A stretch of 64,000 nt of DNA from Dechloromonas denitrificans (GTDB lineage Bacteria > Pseudomonadota > Gammaproteobacteria > Burkholderiales > Rhodocyclaceae). The stretch lies in assembly GCF_001551835.1 (NCBI RefSeq), contig NZ_LODL01000021.1:538651-602650 (forward strand). Direction: 5' to 3'. Position numbers and translations under genes: made by a program. Positions 8,662-19,688 of the stretch are shown in pieces. The notes beneath the pieces are model-generated. The model had not been told where the DNA came from. It worked only from the letters and a program-made list of their open reading frames with translations, and made no database searches. Position 1 is the stretch's first letter; every line of letters begins with the position of its first letter.

Positions 8662-9751
8662 AAAAACTGTAGTGGTCGGCTTGTCCGGCGGTGTCGATTC
8701 CTCTGTCGCGGCCTTGCTGCTGAAAGAGCAGGGCTGGAAGGTGATCGGCCTGTTCATGAAGAACTGGGAAGACGACGATACCGAGGAATACTGTTCGTCG
8801 CGGCAGGACCTGATCGACGTGATGAGCGTTGCCGACAAGATTGGCATCGATGTCGAGGTGGTCAATTTCGCCGCCGAGTACCGCGAGCGCGTCTTTGCCG
8901 AATTCCTGCGCGAATACCAGGCCGGGCGAACGCCGAATCCGGACATCCTGTGCAACTCCGAAATCAAGTTCAAGGCTTTCCTCGATCACGCCCTGCAACT
9001 TGGCGCTGACAAGATCGCCACCGGGCACTACGCCGGGGTGCGCGAGTTCAACGGCGAATACCAGTTGCTGAAAGCCGAGGACGGTACCAAGGATCAGAGT
9101 TATTTCCTCTATCGCCTGAATCAGGCGCAGTTGTCGAAGACGCTGTTCCCACTGGCCGATCTCTACAAGCGGGACGTCCGCAAGATGGCCGAAGCGGCCG
9201 GCCTGCATGTCGCGGCCAAGAAGGATTCGACCGGCATTTGCTTCATCGGCGAGCGGCCGTTCAAGGATTTCCTGGCACGCTACCTGCCGCCGAAGAAGGG
9301 CGAAATCCGCCGCCTCGACGATGGCAAGGTGCTCGGCGAGCATGATGGCCTGATGTTCCACACCATGGGCCAGCGCAAAGGCCTGCACATCGGCGGCCTG
9401 AAGGAAAAAGGCCAGGCGGGTGGCGGCGATCACGATGCCTGGTTCGTCGCCGGCAAGGACATGGAAAAGAACGTGCTCTACGTCGTCCAGGGGCACGACC
9501 ATCCGGCCTTGCTCAAAGCGGATCTGCTGGCCGAGCAGTTGTCCTGGGTGGCCGGTCGGGCGCCGCATGAACACTGGGTGTACACCGCCAAGCCGCGTTA
9601 CCGGACGGCCGACCAGCCTTGCGAGATCGAGCGGGTCGATGGCGACACCTGCGCCATCAACTTTGCCGAAGCGCAGTGGGCGCTGACGCCGGGCCAGTCG
9701 GTAGTGCTCTATGAAAGCCGCGTTTGCCTGGGCGGCGGGGTGATTCGCTGA
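8654..9751 (+). CDS. mnmA: tRNA-specific 2-thiouridylase
   Basis: A 365-residue enzyme that inserts sulfur at C2 of the wobble uridine of tRNA Lys, Glu and Gln. The PP-loop SGGVDSS is at residues 11-17, the catalytic cysteine C100 in [11 protein letters not shown], and the persulfide cysteine C196 in [10 protein letters not shown]. The chosen ATG overlaps the upstream gene by eight bases; an extended start would add an unconserved MNGRRGLGP stretch. It is the last gene of the nudJ cluster and faces the chemoreceptor gene. Confidence 0.96.
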   Translation: MSEKTVVVGLSGGVDSSVAALLLKEQGWKVIGLFMKNWEDDDTEEYCSSRQDLIDVMSVADKIGIDVEVVNFAAEYRERVFAEFLREYQAGRTPNPDILCNSEIKFKAFLDHALQLGADKIATGHYAGVREFNGEYQLLKAEDGTKDQSYFLYRLNQAQLSKTLFPLADLYKRDVRKMAEAAGLHVAAKKDSTGICFIGERPFKDFLARYLPPKKGEIRRLDDGKVLGEHDGLMFHTMGQRKGLHIGGLKEKGQAGGGDHDAWFVAGKDMEKNVLYVVQGHDHPALLKADLLAEQLSWVAGRAPHEHWVYTAKPRYRTADQPCEIERVDGDTCAINFAEAQWALTPGQSVVLYESRVCLGGGVIR

Positions 9752-9801
9752 AGTAAAAATGGCGGGTGCGGGGCTTGCCCCGGCCCACCATGGCCGACGC
9801 T

Positions 9802-11802
9802 TCAGGTGCGGAAGCGTTCGACGCCCTGACGCAGTTGCTGGGCCAGGGTTTGCAGCTCCTCCGCGGCGCCGGCCGTGGTTTTTGCCTCGCTGCTGTTTTT
9901 CTCGATTTTCCCGGCGATCTGCTCGATGCCGCTGGCGACGCTGTGACTGGCCGTGCTCTGTTCGCGGATGGCGTCGGTGATGCCGGCAATGGCCCGGCTG
10001 ACCTCGGCGGCGCCGAGGTAGATGCGGCGGATCGACGCATTGGCGGTGCCGGCCAGTTCGACGCCGCTGCCGACTTCGGCAACGCCGCGATCCATCTTGT
10101 CCACCGCGTCGCGGGTTGCGTTCTGGATGGCGCTGATCAGTTGACCAATCTGCTGGGTCGATTGCGCCGTCCGCTCGGCCAGTTTGCGCACCTCGTCGGC
10201 GACGACCGCGAAGCCGCGCCCGGCCTCGCCGGCCCGGGCCGCTTCAATGGCGGCGTTGAGGGCGAGCAGGTTGGTCTGGTCGGCGATGTCCTTGATCGTG
10301 CCGGCAATGCTGGAAATCGACTCCGAGTGTTCGCCGAGGGTTTCGACCGTGCTTGCGGTCTGGCGGACGGTATCGGCAATCTGTGTCATGGCGCCGACCG
10401 CGTTGTCGATGATGGCCGAACTTTCCTCGGCCTGGCGGACCGAGTCGCGGGCGATTTCTTCGGCGTGCCCGGCGTTTTCGGCGATCAGCGTGATGCTGCT
10501 GCTCATTTCTTCGACCGAAGCCGCCATGCAGGTGATGGCGTCGCTTTGTTCCTGCGAACTGTCGGCGACACCGGTCGATGCCGCCTGCAACTGACAGGTG
10601 TTGGCGGCCACCTGGTCGGCGGCGCCGCGGACGTCGCCGAGCAGGCGGGAAAGCTGCTCCTGCATGCGGGCGAAGGCACGCATCAGATGGCCGATTTCAT
10701 CCGACTGGCGGGTGTCGATGCGCGCTGTGAAGTCGCCGTCGGCCACCCGGTCGGCAATCGCGATGGCCTGCTGCAAGGGGCGGGCGATCCAGCGTCGGCA
10801 GGTCCACCAGATGCTGACCACGATCAGGCTGATCAGCAGTACGGTGGCGGCGGCCAGCAGCAGGCTGGCCTGACGGCTTTCGGCATTGAACTCGTCGAGA
10901 TAGCTGCCGGAGGCCAGTACCCAGTTCCACTCCGGGTAATGGTTGAAGACGACAATTTTCTCGCGCGCTTCATTCTCGCCAGGGTTTTGCCACCAATAGC
11001 GGATCACGCCGTTTTTGTTATCGAGCATTGTCTGCGCGAAGGCTTCGCCGCGGGCGCCACGCACATCGAGCAGCGAGCTGCCTTCGATTTTCGGGTGTAG
11101 CGTCAATAGGCCCTTGTCGCGGCCGGCGTCGAAAGCGTAGGGGTAGCCGGTTTCACCAATTTTTACCGCCAGGACCTTCTTGCGCAGTTCTTTCAGGCCG
11201 GCCGAGAAGTCGATGCCGGTGAAAAAGGCGCCAATCACCGTGCCGTCGCGATCGCGGATCGGTTGGTAATGGGTCATCACGTCGCGGCCGAACATGCGAG
11301 CCTTGCCGGTGTAGGTTTCGCCGCGCAGCAGCGGGGCGACGGCGGGATGCTCGCGGCCGAGCGGAATGCCGCTGGCGCGCTTGCCCTGTTCATCCTGGAT
11401 CGAGGTCGCCGTGCGCTCGAAATCATCCCCTTTGCGGGTCAGAACCGTAGCGTAGGCGCCGGTTAGGGTGCTGAAGCGGTCGGCCAGGGCATGGCTGTCC
11501 TGGGAAATGACGCTGCTGCCGTGATGCAGCACTTCCTGGGCGTCACGACTGAAGCTCTCCGGGTAGCTGCTGGCAAATACCCGGTTCAGGCGCCGGATTT
11601 CTTCCTTCAAGGCTCGGTTGTAGGCGTCGATCATGTCGACGATTTGGCGGTTGGTGCCTTGGAGCGTTTCCAGGGCGCGCGCTTCGAGCTTATGGCCGAG
11701 AAAGCTCGACAAGCCGAAGGTGGCAATGGCAAGCAGCAATGAAATTCCCGTCGCCAGCATCAAAATCAGCTTGAATGCGACCGAGGTTTGGCGTTCCGAC
11801 AT
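9802..11802 (-). CDS. Methyl-accepting chemotaxis protein with Cache sensor
   Basis: A 666-residue chemoreceptor. It has one membrane helix near the N-terminus and a large periplasmic Cache domain ([24 protein letters not shown], then YPYAFDAG). A second membrane helix near residue 320 leads to HAMP, and the cytoplasmic signalling hairpin has its tip at [18 protein letters not shown]. The start is the ATG at 11802, preceded by GGGAGGGG. An FNR-like palindrome lies 84 bases upstream. The signal sensed cannot be read from the sequence; Cache receptors commonly bind organic acids or amino acids. Confidence 0.92.
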   Translation of the reverse strand: MSERQTSVAFKLILMLATGISLLLAIATFGLSSFLGHKLEARALETLQGTNRQIVDMIDAYNRALKEEIRRLNRVFASSYPESFSRDAQEVLHHGSSVISQDSHALADRFSTLTGAYATVLTRKGDDFERTATSIQDEQGKRASGIPLGREHPAVAPLLRGETYTGKARMFGRDVMTHYQPIRDRDGTVIGAFFTGIDFSAGLKELRKKVLAVKIGETGYPYAFDAGRDKGLLTLHPKIEGSSLLDVRGARGEAFAQTMLDNKNGVIRYWWQNPGENEAREKIVVFNHYPEWNWVLASGSYLDEFNAESRQASLLLAAATVLLISLIVVSIWWTCRRWIARPLQQAIAIADRVADGDFTARIDTRQSDEIGHLMRAFARMQEQLSRLLGDVRGAADQVAANTCQLQAASTGVADSSQEQSDAITCMAASVEEMSSSITLIAENAGHAEEIARDSVRQAEESSAIIDNAVGAMTQIADTVRQTASTVETLGEHSESISSIAGTIKDIADQTNLLALNAAIEAARAGEAGRGFAVVADEVRKLAERTAQSTQQIGQLISAIQNATRDAVDKMDRGVAEVGSGVELAGTANASIRRIYLGAAEVSRAIAGITDAIREQSTASHSVASGIEQIAGKIEKNSSEAKTTAGAAEELQTLAQQLRQGVERFRT

Positions 11803-11879
11803 GAATCCCCTCCCTTGATATTCCCGCAACTGGCGTGCGGATTAACCGGGGATTCTCGATTGGATTACGCAATGTGCAC

Positions 11880-11893
11880 TTGATTTAACTCAA
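11880..11893. promoter_or_regulatory. FNR/DNR-like site upstream of the chemoreceptor
   Basis: TTGATTTAACTCAA matches TTGAT-N4-ATCAA at 9 of 10 informative positions and sits in a longer perfect repeat CACTTGA-N6-TCAAGTG (11877-11896). On the minus strand, a GAGAAT hexamer (4/6 to TATAAT) lies exactly where a class II FNR promoter would place its -10 box (11857-11852). Confidence 0.5.
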
Positions 11894-11970
11894 GTGAATA
11901 TCTGTTTGTCAGATTCCGGGCCGGAAATGGATCAACGTTGCTCGCCGAGTCACTGTGGCTGGCCGGCTTT

Positions 11971-12579
11971 TCAATCCTGCGCGGCGCGCATATCCGACTT
12001 TTCGATCACGGCACAGAAGGCGTGCAGCAGGTCGGGGTCATGTTTGCCACCGGCTTCCTGGCTCAGGATGTCCATCACCGCCTGATGCTGGCGGGCCTTG
12101 TGGTAAGGGCGGGTGACTGCCATTGCGTCATAACTGTCGGTTAGCGAGATGATCCGCGCAAAGAGCGGAATGTCGGTGCCACGGAGGCCGTCCGGGTAAC
12201 CCGAACCGTCGAAGTTTTCATGGTGGTGGCGGACGATGCGCGCCACTTCGGGGGATTTTTCGTCGCCGATGGCCAGGATGATGCGCTCGCCGATCACGGT
12301 GTGCTGCTTCATGCATTCCCATTCGTTTTCCTCGAACGAACTCGGTTTGCGCAATACCTGGTCCGGAATGCCGATTTTGCCAAGGTCGTGAAACTGGGCG
12401 CCCAGGGTCAGCAGTTCGAGTTCGCGCGCCGAAAGCTTGAGATGGCAGCCGAGTTCGGCGGACAGTTGCACGACGCGCTCGGAGTGGATTTGCGTGTGAT
12501 GGTCGCGTTCGCCAAGGGCAACGCTCAGGGATCGGGCGATATTTTGCATCGGTACGGCGTCTGGGGTCGGGTTCAGCAT
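11971..12579 (-). CDS. HD-GYP domain phosphodiesterase
   Basis: A 202-residue protein made almost only of an HD-GYP domain. His64-Asp65 occur in QFHDLGKIGIPD, the HHH cluster is at 118-120, and the GYP motif at 127-129 in DGSGYPDGLRGTDIPL, followed by SLTDSYDAM. All metal ligands expected for c-di-GMP hydrolysis appear present. There is no attached receiver or PAS domain, so input must come from a partner. It lies upstream of the chemoreceptor gene in the same direction but 168 bases away. Confidence 0.88.
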   Translation of the reverse strand: MLNPTPDAVPMQNIARSLSVALGERDHHTQIHSERVVQLSAELGCHLKLSARELELLTLGAQFHDLGKIGIPDQVLRKPSSFEENEWECMKQHTVIGERIILAIGDEKSPEVARIVRHHHENFDGSGYPDGLRGTDIPLFARIISLTDSYDAMAVTRPYHKARQHQAVMDILSQEAGGKHDPDLLHAFCAVIEKSDMRAAQD

Positions 12580-12685
12580 CGCAGGCCTCGCTTACCGGTT
12601 TTTGGGTATTCGATATTGACCGGCCATCTTGGGCGAGGTTCATTCGGTATTGACGAGCCGGTGAAATTTCCCGGGTGAAAAAACA

Positions 12686-12707
12686 AGGGGTGCCCGCGGG
12701 CACCCCT
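12686..12707 (-). terminator. Rho-independent terminator of the GST gene
   Basis: A perfect inverted repeat, AGGGGTGCCC-GC-GGGCACCCCT. Read on the minus strand it is followed by TGTTTTTTCA, giving a T-run after the stem. Confidence 0.9.
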
Positions 12708-12729
12708 GATGATCTGCAGCGGCCCGGAC

Positions 12730-13338
12730 TCAGTCTTTGGGCATGGTGTCGGCAAATGAAGCGCGCTGCTTCAGCTTGGCGTACAGTTTTTCCAGATTGG
12801 GGTGGCTTTCCTGCCAGTTGATGTCGGTAAAGCGGAAGCACAGGTAACCGAGCGCGGTGCCGACGGCGATGTCGGCCATCGAAATGTGGGTACCCATGCA
12901 GAAAGCCTTTTCGCCCAGTTGCTCGGCCATGAACTCCAGGCTGCGCTGGATCTTGTCGTGCTGACGGGCGATCCAGTCGGCGCTCTGCTGCTCGGCCGGG
13001 CGCTTGGCTTCCAGGAAGGCGGTGGCGGCGGCGTCGCAGATGCCGTCGGCGAGTGCTTCCCAGCGCTTGACTTCGGTGCGCTCGCGGTTGGGGGCGGGGA
13101 ACAGCTTGTTGTTCGGCGTCACGTTGTCGATATATTCGACGATGACGCGCGAATCGAAGAGCGGCGTTTCGTCATCAAGGACGAGAACGGGAATCTTGCC
13201 CAGCGGATTGAGGTTCGGCACCTTGCTGTCGGCCAGCCAGGGCGAGTCGATCACAAAGTCGTATTCAATTTTTTTTTCGGCCAGCACGATGCGCACTTTG
13301 CGCGCAAACGGGCTGGTATGGGAGCCGATCAGCTTCAT
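12730..13338 (-). CDS. Glutathione S-transferase family protein
   Basis: A 202-residue protein starting MKLIGSHTSPFARKVRIVLAEK, with the thioredoxin-like N-terminal domain and the conserved cis-proline in LGKIPVLVLDDETPLFDSRVIVEYID. Serine at SPFARK is the likely glutathione-activating residue. The C-terminal helical domain includes MADIAVGTALGYLCFR. Length and motifs match the YfcF/YibF-type bacterial GSTs. It stands alone, divergent from purB, and ends in a strong terminator. Physiological substrates are unknown. Confidence 0.9.
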   Translation of the reverse strand: MKLIGSHTSPFARKVRIVLAEKKIEYDFVIDSPWLADSKVPNLNPLGKIPVLVLDDETPLFDSRVIVEYIDNVTPNNKLFPAPNRERTEVKRWEALADGICDAAATAFLEAKRPAEQQSADWIARQHDKIQRSLEFMAEQLGEKAFCMGTHISMADIAVGTALGYLCFRFTDINWQESHPNLEKLYAKLKQRASFADTMPKD

Positions 13339-13403
13339 CGCATGCTCTCTGATTTGGGGAGTTCGATTATAGCGTATGGCGCAGGGGTTGGTCGGGCGGG
13401 TAA

Positions 13404-14801
<1,398 letters not shown>

Positions 14802-15077
14802 ATGCAGTGCGCCAAATGCGGGCTGGAAGTGCCGGCCGACGCCATCTATTGCCCGCATTGCACTGGCGAGCGCAAGACCACGGATCGCGATGTGATCCGT
14901 GGCGGCATCAAGGGCGGGCTGATCGGCCTACTGATCGGCCTCTTGCCGGCACTGGTGCTGCTCTATATCTACGGAGCCGAGCGCGGAATCAAGGCGATCG
15001 CCTTCATCACGCCTTTCATTACCTTTACCACCGGGCTGATCATCGGTCTGGTCAAAGCCAAACGAGATTGGAAATAA
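14802..15077 (+). CDS. Small zinc-ribbon membrane protein
   Basis: A 91-residue protein. The N-terminus holds MQCAKCGLEVPADAIYCPHC, a two-CxxC zinc ribbon. Two hydrophobic segments follow (about residues 34-57 and 62-82, GLIGLLIGLLPALVLLYIY and AFITPFITFTTGLIIGLV). The ATG directly abuts the purB stop and its own stop overlaps the next ATG by one base, so purB and both small genes form a translationally coupled run. Zinc-ribbon-plus-membrane proteins are common and mostly uncharacterised; no function is assigned. Confidence 0.8.
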   Translation: MQCAKCGLEVPADAIYCPHCTGERKTTDRDVIRGGIKGGLIGLLIGLLPALVLLYIYGAERGIKAIAFITPFITFTTGLIIGLVKAKRDWK

Positions 15078-15394
15078 TGTCTTTTGCCGAGAATCTGAAA
15101 AAACTGCCGGGCATTTCTCACCTGGCCGCCATCAACCTGCTGGATGCCGAAGGCAATGTCGTTGCCGTCATCGAAAACAAGGCCGGCAGCCAGGGTTCGC
15201 TGGCGGTGTACAACCATCTGGCGCAAACCTACGGTTCGATCAACGTCGAGGCGGCGAAGAAGGGTCTGGAAATCTTCGCCGAACATACCGAGGATGCCCG
15301 CCTGCATGCCGGCAAGCACCCGAACATCGACCGTTTGCTCGCCGTCGAAGCCGGCCAGCCGGCGCTGCGCGTCAAGCACGTCTTCGCGGTTTGA
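15077..15394 (+). CDS. DUF2322 family protein
   Basis: A 105-residue soluble protein, MSFAENLKKLPGISHLAAINL, with EDARLHAGKHPNIDRLLAV. I recognise this as the DUF2322 family, found in betaproteobacteria and relatives, whose function is unknown. There are no cysteines or obvious catalytic residues; the HAGKHPNID segment is the most conserved part as I recall it. The start is the ATG at 15077, sharing one base with the upstream stop. Confidence 0.8.
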   Translation: MSFAENLKKLPGISHLAAINLLDAEGNVVAVIENKAGSQGSLAVYNHLAQTYGSINVEAAKKGLEIFAEHTEDARLHAGKHPNIDRLLAVEAGQPALRVKHVFAV

Positions 15395-15430
15395 GCCGGT
15401 CCGCTACCAATAAACGTCATATAAGCTGGT

Positions 15431-15436
15431 TATAAT
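15431..15436 (+). promoter_or_regulatory. Possible -10 box upstream of cytochrome c'
   Basis: A perfect TATAAT in an AT-rich patch, 81 bases before the cytochrome c' ATG. The -35 region is poor (CAATAA at 17-base spacing), so an activator may be needed. Confidence 0.4.
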
Positions 15437-15516
15437 TTTTAAGGAATAAATTCGACGTGTTTGTCGTTAACCACGTTGTAATGCCTTTCCTCTCAACAAC
15501 AACGGAGAAAAACAGA

Positions 15517-15972
15517 ATGAAATCAAAGCTCTTGCTCGCCCTGCTGACCGTGACCTTGGCCGGCACTGCCATCGCCCAGGTCAAGACAGAAGATGCCATC
15601 AAGTACCGCCAGTCCGGTTACGGCTTCATGGCCTGGAACATGGCGCGTATCAAGGCCAATGTCGAAGGCCAGTACAACAAGGAAGAGGTCATCAAGGCCG
15701 CCAACGCCATTCAGGCGATTGCCAACTCCGGCATGGGCGCCCTCTATCCGCAGGGTTCCGACAAGGGAACGGGCTGGGAAGCGACTCGCGTCAAGCCGGA
15801 GTTCTTCACCAACAAGGAAGGCGTCACCAAGGTCGCCATGGCTTTCAACAAGGAAGCCAATGAAATGGCCAAGGTTGCCGCAACCGGCGATGCCGCCGCG
15901 GTCGGCGCCCAGTTGGGCAAGCTGGGCGGCACCTGCAAGGGCTGTCACGACGACTTCAAAGCCAAGAAGTAA
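15517..15972 (+). CDS. cycP: Cytochrome c'
   Basis: A 151-residue periplasmic protein with a signal peptide ending TAIAQ near residue 21 and a single C-terminal heme motif CKGCH at 140-144. Four-helix spacing (RQSGYGFMAWNMARIKANV, then GTGWEATRVKPEFFTN) and the position of the heme motif near the end are typical of cytochrome c'. The family binds NO and is thought to protect against it, which fits the denitrification genes nearby. The ATG at 15517 follows CGGAGA. A terminator follows. Confidence 0.92.
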   Translation: MKSKLLLALLTVTLAGTAIAQVKTEDAIKYRQSGYGFMAWNMARIKANVEGQYNKEEVIKAANAIQAIANSGMGALYPQGSDKGTGWEATRVKPEFFTNKEGVTKVAMAFNKEANEMAKVAATGDAAAVGAQLGKLGGTCKGCHDDFKAKK

Positions 15973-15995
15973 GCCGGGCGTGCAACAGGCTGCGA

Positions 15996-16022
15996 CAGGC
16001 ACCTGCGGGTGCCTGTTTTTTT
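15996..16022 (+). terminator. Terminator after cytochrome c'
   Basis: CAGGCACC-TGCG-GGTGCCTG followed by eight T. The cytochrome b gene starts only 22 bases later, so some read-through is likely. Confidence 0.85.
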
Positions 16023-16044
16023 AGCTATAAGAATAGGTCTGGAT

Positions 16045-16734
16045 ATGAACAGCAAGAAATTTCACCTGTGGGATCTGCCGACCCGCCTCTTTCACTGGCT
16101 GCTGGTCCTCTGCGTGCTGGCGGCGGTGGTTAGCGGGCAATTGGGCGGCAACCTGATCGACTGGCATGGCCGGATCGGGCTGCTCATTGTCGGCCTGCTG
16201 GCTTTCCGGCTGGTCTGGGGCGTCGTCGGTTCGAGCTATGCCCGCTTTCGCCAATTCCTGCCGACGCCGACTCGGGTTCGGGCTTACCTGCGCGGCGAGT
16301 GGCAGGGCGAGGGCCACAACCCGCTCGGCGCACTGGCCGTTTTTGGTCTGCTCGGCCTGTTGACCGCCCAGGTCGTCAGCGGCTTGTTCAGCAACGACGA
16401 CATTGCCTTTGTCGGGCCGCTGTTCGAGCTGGTCAGCAAGAACCTGAGCAATCGCCTGACCGGCATTCACCACCTGCTCTCCAACCTGCTGATCGGGCTG
16501 GTGGTGCTGCATATCGTAGCCATTGCCTTCTATGGTCACGTCAAGAAGCAGAAACTGGTCAAGCCGATGATTACCGGCTGGCAAGAGGGCGAGGGCGAGT
16601 CGGCGACCGGTGGTGGTGTCCTGCCCCTGATCGTGGCGCTGGCCGTGGCGGCCGGTGCGGTCTATGGCGCCAGCGGTGCCTGGTTGCCGGAACCACCACC
16701 ACCGCCGCCGGCGGCGGAAACGCCGAGCTGGTGA
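16045..16734 (+). CDS. b-type cytochrome (cytochrome b561 / hydrogenase b-subunit type)
   Basis: A 229-residue integral membrane protein. It opens KFHLWDLPTRLFHWLLVLCVLAAVV, the usual first helix of this family with a heme histidine. Three more helices follow (LIVGLLAFRLVWGVVGS, LLGLLTAQVVSGLF, HHLLSNLLIGLVVLHIVAIAFY). Paired histidines in helices 1 and 4 would bind heme b. An additional C-terminal helix and a proline-rich end (EPPPPPPAAE) follow. Family members pass electrons between quinones and periplasmic cytochromes, so cytochrome c' is a plausible partner. Confidence 0.88.
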   Translation: MNSKKFHLWDLPTRLFHWLLVLCVLAAVVSGQLGGNLIDWHGRIGLLIVGLLAFRLVWGVVGSSYARFRQFLPTPTRVRAYLRGEWQGEGHNPLGALAVFGLLGLLTAQVVSGLFSNDDIAFVGPLFELVSKNLSNRLTGIHHLLSNLLIGLVVLHIVAIAFYGHVKKQKLVKPMITGWQEGEGESATGGGVLPLIVALAVAAGAVYGASGAWLPEPPPPPPAAETPSW

Positions 16735-16744
16735 GCAGCAAAGA

Positions 16745-16774
16745 AAAAGCCACCGGAAATCGGTGGCTTTTTCG
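16745..16774. terminator. Bidirectional terminator between cytochrome b and secF
   Basis: AAAAAGCCACCG-GAAAT-CGGTGGCTTTTT, with A/T flanks on both sides, between two converging genes. Confidence 0.9.
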
Positions 16775-16804
16775 TGTCGACCGCAGCGGTCGTCGCCCTG
16801 CGGC

Positions 16805-17749
16805 TTAAACGACGGCGCCGTCCTCGTTGGCCCCTTCGATGACCTTCTTCGGCTTGATGAACTGTTCGCGCGAAACGCCCAGCCACATCACCAGCGGGCT
16901 GGCGACCAGCACCGAGGAGTAGATGCCGAAGCAGATGCCGATGGTCAGCGCCATGGCGAAGTAGTGCAGGGTTTCGCCACCGAAGACCAGCATCGACAGC
17001 ACCATCATCTGCGTACAGCCGTGCGTGATGATCGTCCGGCTGATCGTGCTGGTGATGGCGTGGTCGAGGACTTCCGGCGTGCTCAGGCCGCGCTTGCTCT
17101 TGAAGGTTTCGCGGACGCGGTCAAAGACGACGACCGACTCGTTCACCGAGTAGCCGAGCACGGCCAGGATGGCGGCCAGGACCGACAGCGAAAATTCCCA
17201 CTGGAAGAAGGCGAAGAAGCCGAGGATGATCACCACGTCGTGCAGGTTGGCGATGATGGCCGAGACCGAGAAGCGCCACTCGAAGCGGAAAGCCAGGTAG
17301 ATGACGATGCCGATGATGACCAGCAGCAGCGCCATCGCCCCGTTTTCAGCCAGTTCCTTGCCGACCTGAGGTCCGACGAACTCGACACGCCGCAGTTCGG
17401 AGCCCGGCGCGTCGGCTTCGAGCGCCTTCATCACCGCTTCGCCGATCTGGTTGCTGTTCTGCTCGCTCTTCAGCGGCAGGCGAATCATGACGTCCTGCGA
17501 CGAACCGAAGTTCTGCACCGCGTAGTCGCTGAAACCGGCCTTGCCCAGCGCGTTGCGCACCTTTTCAAGGTCGGCGGTCTGCGCGTAATGGGTTTCGATC
17601 AGCGTGCCGCCGGTGAACTCCACCGACAGGTGCAGGCCCTTGGTGAACAGGAAGACGACGGCGAGGACGAAGGTGACCAGCGAGATGACGTTGAACGTCA
17701 GCGCGTGGCGCATGAAGGGAATGTCTTTGTGGATGCGGAAAAATTCCAT
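16805..17749 (-). CDS. secF: Protein translocase subunit SecF
   Basis: A 314-residue membrane protein of the SecDF-YajC complex, which uses the proton gradient to pull proteins across the inner membrane. It opens MEFFRIHKDIPFMRHALTFN and has the periplasmic GGTLIETHY segment. RND-type motifs include GYSVNESVVVFDRVRE in TM4 and a six-helix layout. It follows secD after 12 bases. A terminator lies downstream, shared with the cytochrome b gene. Confidence 0.96.
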   Translation of the reverse strand: MEFFRIHKDIPFMRHALTFNVISLVTFVLAVVFLFTKGLHLSVEFTGGTLIETHYAQTADLEKVRNALGKAGFSDYAVQNFGSSQDVMIRLPLKSEQNSNQIGEAVMKALEADAPGSELRRVEFVGPQVGKELAENGAMALLLVIIGIVIYLAFRFEWRFSVSAIIANLHDVVIILGFFAFFQWEFSLSVLAAILAVLGYSVNESVVVFDRVRETFKSKRGLSTPEVLDHAITSTISRTIITHGCTQMMVLSMLVFGGETLHYFAMALTIGICFGIYSSVLVASPLVMWLGVSREQFIKPKKVIEGANEDGAVV

Positions 17750-17761
17750 TTTCGTTTTTCC

Positions 17762-19639
17762 TTATTTCTGGCCGTTGACCGTAGCGGTGCCCGGTTTCCA
17801 GAGCTGGCCGATGGCGACCTTGGCCAGTTTCTTCTGGCGACCGTAGATCAGGTTGATCAGGGCACGGGAAACGACGACCGACGAGAAGATCGAGGTCAGG
17901 ATGCCGAGGCAATGGACCACCGCAAAGCCGCGCACCGGGCCGGAGCCGAAGATGAGCAGCATCAGGCCGACGATCAGCGTGGTGACGTTGGAGTCGAGAA
18001 TGGTCCCGAAGGCGCGTTCGTAGCCTTCCGAGATGGCGGCCTGCGGCGGCATGCCGTTACGCAGTTCTTCGCGGACCCGCTCGTTGATCAGTACGTTGGA
18101 GTCGATGGCCATGCCCAGTGCGAGCGCGATGGCGGCGATACCGGGCAGGGTTAGCGTCGCCTGCAGCAGGGAGAGCAGGGCGATCAGGAAGAGCAGGTTG
18201 GCACCCAGGGCGAGCACCGAGACGACGCCGAAGACCTGGTAGTAGACGATCATGAACAGTGCGATCGCGGCAAAACCCCAGAGCGTCGAATGGAAGCCCT
18301 TCTGGATGTTGTCGGCACCGAGCGACGGGCCGATGGTGCGTTCCTCGACGATGTCCATCGGTGCGGCCAGCGAACCGGCACGCAGCAGCAGCGCGGTGTC
18401 GTTCGCTTCGCTGGTCGTCATGCGGCCGGAAATCTGGACGCGGCCGCCACCGATTTCGGTGCGGATGACTGGTGCGGTGACGACTTCGCCCTTGCCCTTT
18501 TCGATGAGCAGGATGGCCATGCGCTTGTTGACGTTCTCGCGGGTCACATCCTTGAAGATGCGGGCGCCGGCCGAGTCGAGGGTCAGGTGCACGGCGGCTT
18601 CCTGGGTCTGGCTATCGAAGCCGGGCTGGGCATCGGTCAGGCGGTCGCCGGTCAGCACGACCTGCTTCTTGACCAGCAGTGGCTGGCCACCGCGCTCGTT
18701 GTAGACCTCGGTGCCGAACGGCGCATTGCCGGCCAGCGCCGCTTCCAGCGCGCCCGGCGAATCGTCGACCATGCGGATTTCCAGGGTCGCGGTGCGGCCG
18801 AGGATGTCCTTGGCCTTGGCCGTGTCCTGCACGCCCGGCAGCTGGACGACGATGCGGTCGGTGCCCTGCTGCTGGATTACCGGCTCGGCGACGCCGAGTT
18901 CGTTGATCCGGTTATGCAAGGTGGTGATGTTCTGCTTGATGGCGAATTCGCCGATGCGCTTTTGCGCTTCCGGCTTCAGCGTGGCGACCAGCTTGAATTC
19001 ACTGCCGTCGGCCTGCTCGGTCAGGATCAGGTCGGGCTGGCTGTCGGCGATGGCATTGCGGGCCTTGTCGCGGGTTTCCTGGTCGCGGAACTTGACGACC
19101 AGGCGGTCGCCTTCGCGGTTCACCCCGGCGTGGCGCAGATTCTTGTCGCGCAAGACGGTGCGCAGGTCGGCCGAGGTTGAGTCGAGGCGCTTGGTCAGCG
19201 CGCCCTTCATGTCGACCTGGAGCAGGAAGTGCACGCCGCCGCGCAGGTCGAGGCCGAGGTACATCGGCAGCGCATGCAGCGAGGTCAGCCACTGCGGCGA
19301 AGCGGCCAGCAGGTTGAGGGCGACGACATACTGCGGGTCGCTGGCATCCGGATTGAAGGCTTTTTCCAGGACATCCTTGGCCTTCAACTGGGTGTCGGTA
19401 TCCTTGAAGCGGGTCTTGACGCCGTTGAAGTCGAGTTGCATGCCGTCGTGCGTGATGCCGGCGGTTTTCAGGGCGTCCTCGACGCGGCTCCGGGCCTTGT
19501 CATCGACCTTGATCGTGGCCTTGGCGCTGGAAACCTGCACGGCCGGCGATTCGCCGAAGAAATTGGGCAGGGTGTAGACGAAGCCCAGGACCAGCGCGAT
19601 GGCGACGGTAATGTACTTCCAGAGAGGGTAGCGGTTCAT
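17762..19639 (-). CDS. secD: Protein translocase subunit SecD
   Basis: A 625-residue inner-membrane protein with a first helix at WKYITVAIALVLGFVYTLP and a long periplasmic region including GLDLRGGVHFLLQVD. Five further helices include GMAIDSNVLINERVREEL (TM4, carrying the proton-relay aspartate) and a GFAVVHCLGILTSIFSS end. Length matches E. coli SecD. It lies between yajC and secF in the usual order, but a strong hairpin separates it from yajC. Confidence 0.96.
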   Translation of the reverse strand: MNRYPLWKYITVAIALVLGFVYTLPNFFGESPAVQVSSAKATIKVDDKARSRVEDALKTAGITHDGMQLDFNGVKTRFKDTDTQLKAKDVLEKAFNPDASDPQYVVALNLLAASPQWLTSLHALPMYLGLDLRGGVHFLLQVDMKGALTKRLDSTSADLRTVLRDKNLRHAGVNREGDRLVVKFRDQETRDKARNAIADSQPDLILTEQADGSEFKLVATLKPEAQKRIGEFAIKQNITTLHNRINELGVAEPVIQQQGTDRIVVQLPGVQDTAKAKDILGRTATLEIRMVDDSPGALEAALAGNAPFGTEVYNERGGQPLLVKKQVVLTGDRLTDAQPGFDSQTQEAAVHLTLDSAGARIFKDVTRENVNKRMAILLIEKGKGEVVTAPVIRTEIGGGRVQISGRMTTSEANDTALLLRAGSLAAPMDIVEERTIGPSLGADNIQKGFHSTLWGFAAIALFMIVYYQVFGVVSVLALGANLLFLIALLSLLQATLTLPGIAAIALALGMAIDSNVLINERVREELRNGMPPQAAISEGYERAFGTILDSNVTTLIVGLMLLIFGSGPVRGFAVVHCLGILTSIFSSVVVSRALINLIYGRQKKLAKVAIGQLWKPGTATVNGQK

Positions 19640-19655
19640 AGCGGCTTTAAAGCTA

Positions 19656-19680
19656 AAAAGGCGGCCAGCGGCCGCCTTTT
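19656..19680 (-). terminator. Internal hairpin between yajC and secD
   Basis: AAAAGGCGGCC-AGC-GGCCGCCTTTT, an 11-bp symmetric stem with a T-rich end on both strands. It lies within the yajC-secD gap, so it probably attenuates rather than ends the operon. Confidence 0.7.
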
Positions 19681-19688
19681 GGGGGTGA

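Noticed and set aside
16777..16790. Short repeated sequence GTCGACCGCAGCG, also at about 43731
   Set aside because: Only two exact copies in gaps, and similar strings occur inside genes; too short to call a repeat family.
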